DNA of 32,241 bases, taken from assembly GCA_002388665.1 (NCBI GenBank), contig DGMY01000023.1, positions 1-32,241 of the forward strand, read 5' to 3'. Origin of the DNA: Opitutia bacterium UBA4506. GTDB taxonomy: Bacteria > Verrucomicrobiota > Verrucomicrobiia > Opitutales > Puniceicoccaceae. Made by a program: the position numbers and the translations under genes. The notes below the pieces were generated by a model. The model made no database searches. It was not told the DNA's origin and was given only the letters and a program-made list of their open reading frames with translations. Positions within the stretch are counted from its first letter, which is position 1, and the number at the start of each line of letters is the position of its first letter. Below, piece by piece: positions 24,831 to 32,241 of the stretch.

Positions 24831-25493
24831 ATGAATAAGAATGAGAAAAAGGCTGACAAAGAATCACCCACCACAGACGAGAAAGTTCACGCGGGCAAAT
24901 ACGGTATCCTCGGTGCCTTCGTTGCGGTCATCTGCTGTATCGGCCCGCTGGTGCCTATTCTTCTAGGCGTAGGCTCCGCGACGGCACTTTTCGGACTGGA
25001 CCGCTACAAGCCGTGGTTCATCGGGCTGGGCCTGCTCATTCTTGGACTCGCCTCGTGGTATGCTGTGCATAAGCAAAACCGTTGTTGCGCGGAGAAAAGC
25101 GTGGCACGCAACGCAAGAATGGTGGCGACGATCTTCGGTATCGGCATCGGCACTTATCTGCTGTTGCAATATGTCGCCGTTCCGGCGCTTTCTTCGGTCG
25201 CTTCGTCGAAAATCGCCGCCAGTCAAGGCAGTGCGAATCAGAGTGCCGAACGTTCACGGAATGCAGAGAGCCAAGAGGTGACGCTCATCGTCGAAGGCAT
25301 GACCTGCGCAGGCTGTTCCGTTGGCGTGGAAGCCGCTTTTCTGGAAGTGCCCGGCGTATTGTCCGCCAAGGTCGATTGGAAAACCGGGAAAGCCACCGTC
25401 CGCATCGACCCGAAAACAGCCCAAGCCGAAGATCTATTGAATGCGGATGTGGAAGATCAATATTCCCTGCGCCTTACCGATGAAACCGAATAA
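24831..25493 (+). CDS. merT: MerT-MerP fusion mercury transporter
   Basis: A 220-residue protein joining two mer functions. Residues 24-125 are MerT-like, with helix 1 holding C35C36 in ICCIGPLVPILLG, a second loop holding C85C86, and a third helix. After a Ser/Ala linker, residues 149-220 form an HMA (MerP-like) domain with GMTCAGC (C159, C162). MerT carries Hg(II) across the inner membrane from MerP to MerA. Topology puts the fused HMA at the C-terminus after the third helix. That is the periplasmic side if the N-terminus is cytosolic as in MerT. The MerA here has no N-terminal HMA domain. Confidence 0.88.
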   Translation: MNKNEKKADKESPTTDEKVHAGKYGILGAFVAVICCIGPLVPILLGVGSATALFGLDRYKPWFIGLGLLILGLASWYAVHKQNRCCAEKSVARNARMVATIFGIGIGTYLLLQYVAVPALSSVASSKIAASQGSANQSAERSRNAESQEVTLIVEGMTCAGCSVGVEAAFLEVPGVLSAKVDWKTGKATVRIDPKTAQAEDLLNADVEDQYSLRLTDETE

Positions 25494-25500
25494 TCCAACC

Positions 25501-26976
25501 ATGAACGAATGCTGTAATACCAACCCAGAGCACGCCCCGGAGGCGGATGCGAAAACGTCTTCGGCTGCGTCGAATCACCTCGTCTTCGTAGGCGGCGGAT
25601 CGGCGGCCTTCGCAGCCACGACCCGCGCCGCCGGGAAAGGCTGGCGGGTCACCCTCATCAACGACGGACTCCCCATCGGCGGCACTTGTGTGAATGTCGG
25701 CTGTGTGCCGTCCAAAACACTCATCCGAGCTGCGGAGGCGCATCATCGTGCCAAACATAATCCGTTCGCAGGTATCGGATCGACGAGCGAGATCTCGGAC
25801 TTCGGAGCCATCACTCGACAGACTCAAGAACTCGTCGAAACACTCCGTCAGGAGAAATACCTCGATGTCGTCAACGACTTGCCCGGCGTGAGGATCATCG
25901 AAGGGCGCGCCCGATTCCTGTCATCCCGGGAGGTCGAAGTCGCCGGAGAAACTTTGATTGCCGACCGGGTGATCATTGCCACCGGTACGCGCACGCATGT
26001 TCCCGACATTCCGGGACTTGCCGAGATAGATTATCTCATCACGGACACCGCTTTCGAACTCCCTGCCACGCCTAAGTCGCTGCTCGTCCTCGGAGGGCGC
26101 TACATCGCACTTGAGTGCGCCCAGATGTTTGCCCGTCTGGGCGTGAAAACAACCGTCCTGCAACGGTCCGACCGAATTCTCCCAACCGAGAGGGCCGAAC
26201 TGACGGATGCCCTCACGGGTTACCTGCGTGACGAAGGGCTCGCCATCCAGACCGGCGTGGAAATCCAGGCCGTGCGCCGTGGCGGAGACGGCGTCGAGGT
26301 CGAGGCGCGGGTCGATGGCACGCGTCAGGTGTTCACCGCTGAACGGCTCCTGTTGGCGACCGGACGCTCACCCAATGTCGAAGGACTCAATCTGGATGTG
26401 GCGGGAGTGGCGCTCGACGAACAGGGCTTCATCCAAGTGGATGAACAATTGCAAACGAGCCGCTCCGATATCTACGCGGCCGGTGATGTGGTGGGAGATC
26501 CGATGTTTGTTTACACCGCCGCCTACGAAGGGGCGTTGGCTGCGGAAAACGCTTGCGCAGCCAGTGGCACGCCCCCGCGTGAACGCGACTACAATCCGCT
26601 GCCGTGGGTCGTCTTCACGGATCCGCAAGTGGCCGGGGTCGGCTTAGACCAGGCAGAAGCCGAAGCCGCCGGGCACGACGCGGAAACCGTCACGCTGCCC
26701 ATGTCGAAAGTCCCCCGGGCGCTCGCCGCCCGAGACACCCGCGGCTTCCTGCAACTGATCCGCGACCGCCGGACCGACCGCATCCTCGGTGCCCGTGCCC
26801 TCGCGCCTGAGGGCTCCGAACTGATGATGGAAGTCAGCCTCGCACTCCGCCACGGGATGACTGCGAAAGACTTGGCCTCCATGTTCCACCCGTACCTCAC
26901 TCTCAGCGAAGCGGTGAAGCTCGCCGCTCTGTCGTTCGGCAAGGATGTGGACAAACTCAGCTGCTGCGCGACATAA
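25501..26976 (+). CDS. merA: Mercuric reductase
   Basis: A 491-residue flavoprotein disulfide reductase that reduces Hg(II) to volatile Hg(0) with NADPH. It has the FAD motif VGGGSAAFAA (30-39), redox centre GGTCVNVGCVPSK (C63, C68), second nucleotide motif LGGRYIALE, and IYAAGDVVGDPMFVYTAAYEG. The C-terminal Hg-binding vicinal pair C488C489 (LSCCAT) is the mercury-specific hallmark. No N-terminal HMA domain is present; the extension instead starts MNECC. In-frame ATGs at 25441 and 25480 overlap merT, so I take 25501, 7 nt after the merT stop. A strong hairpin follows directly. Confidence 0.93.
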   Translation: MNECCNTNPEHAPEADAKTSSAASNHLVFVGGGSAAFAATTRAAGKGWRVTLINDGLPIGGTCVNVGCVPSKTLIRAAEAHHRAKHNPFAGIGSTSEISDFGAITRQTQELVETLRQEKYLDVVNDLPGVRIIEGRARFLSSREVEVAGETLIADRVIIATGTRTHVPDIPGLAEIDYLITDTAFELPATPKSLLVLGGRYIALECAQMFARLGVKTTVLQRSDRILPTERAELTDALTGYLRDEGLAIQTGVEIQAVRRGGDGVEVEARVDGTRQVFTAERLLLATGRSPNVEGLNLDVAGVALDEQGFIQVDEQLQTSRSDIYAAGDVVGDPMFVYTAAYEGALAAENACAASGTPPRERDYNPLPWVVFTDPQVAGVGLDQAEAEAAGHDAETVTLPMSKVPRALAARDTRGFLQLIRDRRTDRILGARALAPEGSELMMEVSLALRHGMTAKDLASMFHPYLTLSEAVKLAALSFGKDVDKLSCCAT

Positions 26977-27003
26977 AACGCCCCGGCAGGAGGCCGGGGC
27001 GTT
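26977..27003. terminator. Strong bidirectional terminator after merA
   Basis: AACGCCCCGGC (26977-26987) and GCCGGGGCGTT (26993-27003) form a perfect 11-bp GC-rich stem with a 5-nt loop. It starts directly after the merA stop and lies 21 nt from the stop of convergent cysK, so it should end both transcripts. The T-tract is weak. Confidence 0.85.
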
Positions 27004-27024
27004 GGTCGTTATGACTACGTAGGG

Positions 27025-27981
<957 letters not shown>

Positions 27982-28018
27982 AAATATTATGTTTTGATTT
28001 TGAAAAAGGTGAATTCTC

Positions 28019-28047
28019 GGATCCCCAGGCAAGTGCCCTGCGGATCC
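28019..28047 (-). terminator. Interrupted inverted repeat upstream of cysK
   Basis: GGATCC-C-CAGG (28019-28029) mirrors CCTG-C-GGATCC (28037-28047) with a 7-nt loop and one C/C mismatch. On the minus strand a CTTTTTC run follows about 10 nt later. It can end the transcript of the upstream minus-strand genes, or act as a cysK leader element. Confidence 0.45.
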
Positions 28048-28096
28048 AAAGCGGCGACTCAGAGGAGCCACCGCCAGTTCGGTGCATCCGACCGAA

Positions 28097-28567
28097 TCAA
28101 ATCCGCAGCACAATGGTGCGGTGCACCCGTTCCGCTATGGGTGTCGCACGAGTCAATTTCAGGCTTGGGCGGGACGCACAACCGGCCAACTCAGGGCGAA
28201 AACAGGTTTCGGGAATGGATTGCGCCCCACTGGAAAACTTCGACAAGGGCAAGCTCCCGGGAAACGGGTTAGCCGCACGAGCCGCAAGCAGCTCCACCGA
28301 CTGGATGACGAAATCGGTGCAAGGCGGGCAATCCACCCCGCAAACCGATGTTTCCGCGACAGCGCAATCGGATGCGGCGGAGACGTCATCCCCACCCAAT
28401 AGCACGACATGCGGCTGCACATCGCCATCGGCATACAAACAGAATGCGACCGCCCGAACCACGCCGAGAACCGAAGCCCCGGCGAACAAGAAGGCCAATC
28501 CCATTGTAATCACGATACGCATTGAGAGACGATGGAGCATAAATACACGCTGGGTTAAGATCATCAT
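28097..28567 (-). CDS. Small exported Cys-rich protein after the HMA-CDF gene
   Basis: A 156-residue protein with an N-terminal hydrophobic segment (about 16-42, MRIVITMGLAFLFAGASVLG). C43 is followed by LYADGD, then C68, C76, C80 and C83 (SVCGVDCPPCTDF). The tail is Pro/Ser-rich without a domain. It resembles small CzcI-like proteins with a C...DGH...CxxC region that accompany metal exporters. Its ATG overlaps the transporter stop by 1 nt, so it is coupled. A plus-strand frame at 28113-28607 covers the same DNA. The minus frame is chosen because of the coupling, the export signal and the Cys cluster. Confidence 0.6.
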   Translation of the reverse strand: MMILTQRVFMLHRLSMRIVITMGLAFLFAGASVLGVVRAVAFCLYADGDVQPHVVLLGGDDVSAASDCAVAETSVCGVDCPPCTDFVIQSVELLAARAANPFPGSLPLSKFSSGAQSIPETCFRPELAGCASRPSLKLTRATPIAERVHRTIVLRI

Positions 28568-29367
28568 TACTTTGAAATCTTCAAGATACGCACCGCACCC
28601 CGCATGACGAATCCGAAGACGATGCCACCCACGAGTAGGTCAGGCCAGGGGCTATCGAGCCAGTAAACGAGCAGGCCGGCTGTGATCACGCCGCCGTTGA
28701 CGATGATGTCGTTCGAGGTAAAGATCGAAGAGGCTTGCATGTGCGCCTCCTCCGACCGGGCTTTCTGAATCAACCAGAGGCAGACCACATTCGCGACCAT
28801 GGCGAGGGAGGCGACGGCGATCATCGTCTTGAAGTCGGGCATGGCCTCCGAAAAAAAGAACCTACGGATCACTTCCGAAAAGCCGAGCAGCGCCAGCAGC
28901 ATCTGGAAAACACCGCTAACCTTAGCCACCTTTTTCTTGGTCGCCACTGCCGTGCCCACGGCCATCAAACTCAGGGCATAGACGATGGTGTCGGCCAGCA
29001 TGTCGAGTGAGTCCGCGACCAGCCCCATCGAGTTCGAGAGCAAGCCGAAAGACATTTCGAGCACAAAGAAGACGGCGTTGATGCCGAGCACCCACCACAG
29101 GATGCGTCGTTGCGTGACCTTATCCTCGTCGCCCGCTTCCCCTTCGACATCTTCCGTCGCCTCGAAGCGGGCACCCAAACTCAGCTCGGAGAGTGCTTCA
29201 GTGATGACCTCTGCATCGCCTCGATGGACGACATGAACCCGCCGATCCGAAAGATCGACAGAGACGCAGAGAACGGACTCCAGTCCTTCGAGCTTAAGGC
29301 GCACCATCTGCTCCTCGGAAGGACAGTCCATTTCCTTGATGTGGTAGCTTGATTTGAACAGGGACAT
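28567..29367 (-). CDS. CDF-type cation transporter with N-terminal HMA-like domain
   Basis: A 266-residue inner-membrane exporter. Residues 1-70 form an HMA-like fold with a single-Cys motif (HIKEMDCPSEEQ) in place of GMTCxxC. Next comes an acidic linker (EDVEGEAGDEDK), then six helices of a CDF protein. Helix 2 carries D-x3-D (VADSLDMLADT) and helix 5 carries SNDIIVN. The usual cytosolic C-terminal domain is absent. Zn, Co or Cd are likely substrates, with the N-terminal domain as the metal sensor or donor. An upstream ATG at 29484 adds 39 unrelated residues. The next gene is coupled by a 1-nt overlap. Confidence 0.8.
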   Translation of the reverse strand: MSLFKSSYHIKEMDCPSEEQMVRLKLEGLESVLCVSVDLSDRRVHVVHRGDAEVITEALSELSLGARFEATEDVEGEAGDEDKVTQRRILWWVLGINAVFFVLEMSFGLLSNSMGLVADSLDMLADTIVYALSLMAVGTAVATKKKVAKVSGVFQMLLALLGFSEVIRRFFFSEAMPDFKTMIAVASLAMVANVVCLWLIQKARSEEAHMQASSIFTSNDIIVNGGVITAGLLVYWLDSPWPDLLVGGIVFGFVMRGAVRILKISK

Positions 29368-29450
29368 TTCGGTAAGCGTGGAGATTATTCGGTTTGGGTA
29401 GCGGTTCGTATGTGTCCTTCCATCAAATGGAGGCCGATACTCAAATAGGG

Positions 29451-29777
29451 TCATTCGGGCACTTCCTGAATGCGGACGCTCCACCCAACGTCGCTGACGA
29501 AGATGCGGCCGTCGCCGCGCAGCCCGGTGTGGGCGGCGTGGTGGATGGCCTCCACGACTTCCGACTCGAGGCCGTCGTCGCAGACGACTTCCACTTTCAA
29601 GTGCTTGGAAGTTCCGGTGATGTCCCTGTCAGGCGAATCGCCGGAGCTTTCCGCCTTGCCGCGCCCGAAGCCGACGACATTTGAAAAGCTGGCTCCACTT
29701 ATACCCTCTATTTTATGAAGCGCCTGGGTTACAGCCCCGCGTTTAATGGATTTGATGTAGGCTTTGATTTCTTTCAT
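29451..29777 (-). CDS. PII-like signalling protein (metal-pump-linked group), copy 2
   Basis: A 108-residue PII-superfamily protein homologous to the one at 16692 (MKEIKAYIKSIKRGAVTQAL; KVEVVCDDGLESEVVEAI; GDGRIFVSDVGWSVRI). Its T-loop region is longer and more polar than copy 1 (GFGRGKAESSGDSPDRDITG), so the partner may differ. It follows the RND pump gene by 13 nt on the same strand, the usual setting for this group. An extended frame to 29879 overlaps the pump gene. I use 29777, preceded by AGGAG. It likely senses a nucleotide or metal and modulates the pump. Confidence 0.78.
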   Translation of the reverse strand: MKEIKAYIKSIKRGAVTQALHKIEGISGASFSNVVGFGRGKAESSGDSPDRDITGTSKHLKVEVVCDDGLESEVVEAIHHAAHTGLRGDGRIFVSDVGWSVRIQEVPE

Positions 29778-29790
29778 TTGTTTATCTCCT

Positions 29791-32241
29791 TTAGGCTTCT
29801 TGGTTGGGATTGATGGCAAACCATTTGTAGAGTGCAGGCACCACCAATAGTGTGAGTAGCGTCGAACTGACGAGACCACCGGTCACGACGAGTGCCAGAG
29901 GGCGCTGGACTTCGCTACCGGTTCCAGTCGCGAGTAGCAGTGGCAGTAGGCCAAGCCCGGTCGTGATCGCCGTCATCAAAACGGGGCGTAGTCGGCGACA
30001 TGCGGCTTCGATAGAAGCTTTGCCGACATCGAGCCCTTCCCGCATGAGTTGGTTGGTGTAAGTTATCAACACCAAGCCATTACCCAAAGCGATACCGAAC
30101 AGGGCGATGAACCCAACAGTCGCTGGAACCGAGAGATTCTCACCTGCGATCCAAAGTGCCGCAATCCCGCCCACCAGTGCGAGTGGGATATTGAGCAGAA
30201 TCAGCATGCTGTTTTTCAACGAATCTAGCGCGGCATAGATCATCAAGAGGATAAGCAGCAGTGTAATCGGAATCACGACGGCGAAGCGCTTATTGGCTTC
30301 CTGCTGCAACTTGTAGGAGCCGCCCCAAGTCGTCAAATAGCCCGCAGGTAGATCTACCTCGGCGGCAATGGCCTTTTCGGCTTCAACAACAAAACTGCCG
30401 ATATCACGACCGGATACATTACACTGAATTGCGATAAAGCGTTGGCTACGCTCGCGGGTGATCTGCCGTGGCCCCACAAGCTCTTCGATGGTCGCCACTT
30501 CATCAAGTGGCACAAGAGAACCGTCCGGGCTGCGGATGATCGTCTCGCCGATGGCGCGGACGTTATCGCGATAAGCTTCGGGATAGCGCACTAATATTTC
30601 ATATCGACGGATACCCTCGAAGATAAGGCCTGCTTCGGAACCTCCGATACCCGCCTGAATGACACGTTGGATATCGCCTACGTTCAGATTGTATCGCGCG
30701 GCTGCTCCGCGATTAATACGGATGAGCAACTGAGGCGAGCCCGTCACTTGATCGACCTGCACATCACGCGCCCCTTCGACTTCACCTAGTGTGGCGGCAA
30801 TTTCATTGGCCTTTGTGAGCAAAACATCCAGATCCTCACCGAAAAGTTTGACCGCGAGTTCGGCCTGCACGCCTTCGAGCAATTCATCGACCGACATCTC
30901 AATCGGTTGGGTGTAGTTGACAACTACGCCCGGCGGTTCGCCGATGGCATCGCGTATGACCTCAACCATTGCTTCCTGATCGAAGGGTTGACGCCATTCT
31001 TCCGGAAGAGTCATGATCAGATACAACTCAGCCGCATTGATCGGGTCAGCGTGCGCGCCCACTTCGCCCCGACCGATGCGGGTCACGACTTTGGTGACTT
31101 CGGGCACTTCGAGAATGCGTCGTTCGATGGCCTGAGTCATCTGCTTGGAGGTATCGATGGAAATGGACGGAGCCATTTTTAATTTGACAACGATCGTTCC
31201 TTCATTGAGTTCGGGCGTGAACTCAGTGCCGAGCTTCGGAAAGATCCAAACCCCTGCGCCTAGTAATGCAATTGCACCGAGCACGGCTATCCACCGTTGC
31301 TTGACTAGAAAGCCGACCAGCGGGCGATAAGGAGCCTGAAGAATTCTGACGATGAAGCTCTCGCCCCGATTTTCCGAATCCTCTCCTTCGATATTTTTTA
31401 TCTTAGGAGCGCGCATCAGAAAGTAGGCCAGAGTCGGTCCGACAATCAGAGCGTAGACCAGAGCACCACTCATCGCCAAGGCGATGGAGTAGGCCAAGGG
31501 GCGGAAGGTTTTGCCCTCCACACCCGTAAGGGTGAACAGCGGCAAAAAGACCAAGATGATGATTGCGACCGCGAACCCGACCGGCCGTGCAACTTCGCCG
31601 CAGGCTCTGGCAACAATCGCCATTCTCGACTCATCCGGCGCTGCGCTCCTTAAATGCTGATCCACGTTCTCAACGACGACAATCGCGCCATCTACAAGCA
31701 TACCGATAGCGATGGCCAGTCCACCAAGCGACATAAGGTTGGCGGAGATGCCGAAGTAATACATTCCCAGCGTCGCAAAGAGCACCGAAAATGGTAGTGC
31801 TGTGGCCACTACGATGGTCGGGCGCACGCCGCCCATGAACAGAATGAGGACGATTGCCACGAGGACGATACCTTGGCCGAGCGCGGAGGTCACGGTATTA
31901 ACCGCCGATTCGACTAAGGTCTTCTGCTCGTAGTAGGGCACTATATTCACGCCTTCCGGCAAGCTCTTGTTGATTTGGGCAATCTTATCCTCGACCGACT
32001 GGATCACAGTCGAAGCATTCGCGCCGAAGAGTTTGATGACTTGACCAGAGACAACTTCGGCAGTGCCGTTTTTAGTCTGTAGGCCGCGACGGATTGCTTT
32101 GCCTTCTTTCACCTCGGCGATGTCGCCGACTGTAATGGGGATGCCATCCGAACTGCCCATCAGGATGGAACGGATGTCCTCCACGGAAGTGGCCAAGCCC
32201 ACGGAACGGACAACGTATTCTTCGTTGTTATTCTCTATAAA
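29791..32241 (-). CDS. czcA: CzcA-type heavy-metal RND efflux pump (partial, N-terminus outside window)
   Basis: The last 816 residues of a second HME-RND pump. The frame is open to the right edge (FIENNNEEYVVRSVGLA), so the gene continues outside. The proton-relay TM4 motif (GMLVDGAIVVVENVDQHL) differs from the Met-type of the first pump. TMALTP-like elements TGVEGKTFRPLAYSIALAM, the second-half repeat FGIALGNGLVLITYTNQLM and the C-terminal KWFAINPNQEA are present. The size matches standard CzcA, without the inserts of the 4305 pump. Zn/Co/Cd is the likely substrate class. It is followed by PII-like, HMA-CDF and Cys-protein genes. Confidence 0.9.
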   Translation of the reverse strand, partial: FIENNNEEYVVRSVGLATSVEDIRSILMGSSDGIPITVGDIAEVKEGKAIRRGLQTKNGTAEVVSGQVIKLFGANASTVIQSVEDKIAQINKSLPEGVNIVPYYEQKTLVESAVNTVTSALGQGIVLVAIVLILFMGGVRPTIVVATALPFSVLFATLGMYYFGISANLMSLGGLAIAIGMLVDGAIVVVENVDQHLRSAAPDESRMAIVARACGEVARPVGFAVAIIILVFLPLFTLTGVEGKTFRPLAYSIALAMSGALVYALIVGPTLAYFLMRAPKIKNIEGEDSENRGESFIVRILQAPYRPLVGFLVKQRWIAVLGAIALLGAGVWIFPKLGTEFTPELNEGTIVVKLKMAPSISIDTSKQMTQAIERRILEVPEVTKVVTRIGRGEVGAHADPINAAELYLIMTLPEEWRQPFDQEAMVEVIRDAIGEPPGVVVNYTQPIEMSVDELLEGVQAELAVKLFGEDLDVLLTKANEIAATLGEVEGARDVQVDQVTGSPQLLIRINRGAAARYNLNVGDIQRVIQAGIGGSEAGLIFEGIRRYEILVRYPEAYRDNVRAIGETIIRSPDGSLVPLDEVATIEELVGPRQITRERSQRFIAIQCNVSGRDIGSFVVEAEKAIAAEVDLPAGYLTTWGGSYKLQQEANKRFAVVIPITLLLILLMIYAALDSLKNSMLILLNIPLALVGGIAALWIAGENLSVPATVGFIALFGIALGNGLVLITYTNQLMREGLDVGKASIEAACRRLRPVLMTAITTGLGLLPLLLATGTGSEVQRPLALVVTGGLVSSTLLTLLVVPALYKWFAINPNQEA

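Noticed and set aside
28113..28607. A 164-residue plus-strand open frame
   Set aside because: The minus-strand frame over the same DNA has an export signal, a Cys cluster and a 1-nt overlap with the preceding gene, so the plus frame is the shadow.

Overview
The window is a dense metal-resistance and metal-redox island from a Gram-negative bacterium. Evidence for this is signal peptides, a lipobox, a TolC-type outer-membrane factor and RND pumps. The protein families, the very long CusA variant and the scarcity of strong Shine-Dalgarno sites suggest the PVC group, perhaps Verrucomicrobiota/Opitutia. That assignment is a guess. I see no transposase, integrase, tRNA, rRNA or CRISPR array.

Layout. 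(1) About 1-1540: a broken edge with the 3' end of an unrecognised plus-strand gene, an ORF6C-like protein, and the C-terminal remnant of a large AAA ATPase. This stretch looks AT-richer than the rest. (2) 1582-11332, minus strand: a copper/silver-type block. In transcription order it holds an outer-membrane factor, a CusB-like adaptor, a long CusA-like pump, a stand-alone DUF3347 protein, a YHS membrane protein, a Cys-rich lipoprotein, a CCxxC mini-protein and a secreted Cys-rich protein. (3) 11391-14804: a nickel/cobalt block. dmeR-dmeF have an RcnR/DmeR-type operator. Divergent from them are a His-rich membrane protein, a structured leader RNA, a HupE-like permease, a membrane-anchored protein and an untracked 43-aa His-tailed membrane peptide. 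(4) 14838-15563: a methyltransferase, transcribed away from region 5. (5) 15751-23984, plus strand: a Met-rich Spy/CpxP-like protein, a PII-like protein, a CBM48 protein, glutamate dehydrogenase, a membrane-anchored FAD/NAD/2Fe-2S reductase, a di-heme cytochrome b, a heptaheme cytochrome c, an amino-acid permease and a small ion-channel protein. (6) 24056-27003: a mercury operon (merR, thioredoxin-like gene, merT-merP fusion, merA) with two MerR-type operators and a terminator. (7) 27025-32241, minus strand: a CzcA-like RND pump running off the window, a second PII-like protein, an HMA-CDF transporter, a small Cys protein and cysteine synthase.

Two results stand out. First, five intergenic sites share one promoter architecture, TGAGGGWT-N14-CGYWTAA. 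All five have identical spacing and point at metal genes: the outer-membrane factor of the pump, the lipoprotein, the secreted Cys protein, the methyltransferase and the Met-rich protein. They look like a dedicated regulon whose regulator is not in the window. Second, region 5 reads as one electron path. Amino-acid uptake and glutamate oxidation would give NAD(P)H, which would pass through the FAD/2Fe-2S protein and a bis-His cytochrome b to a periplasmic heptaheme cytochrome. It sits beside Met-rich metal-binding proteins and a PII-like sensor. This could be an undescribed amino-acid-fuelled transmembrane metal-redox system. That function is an inference from domains and gene order.
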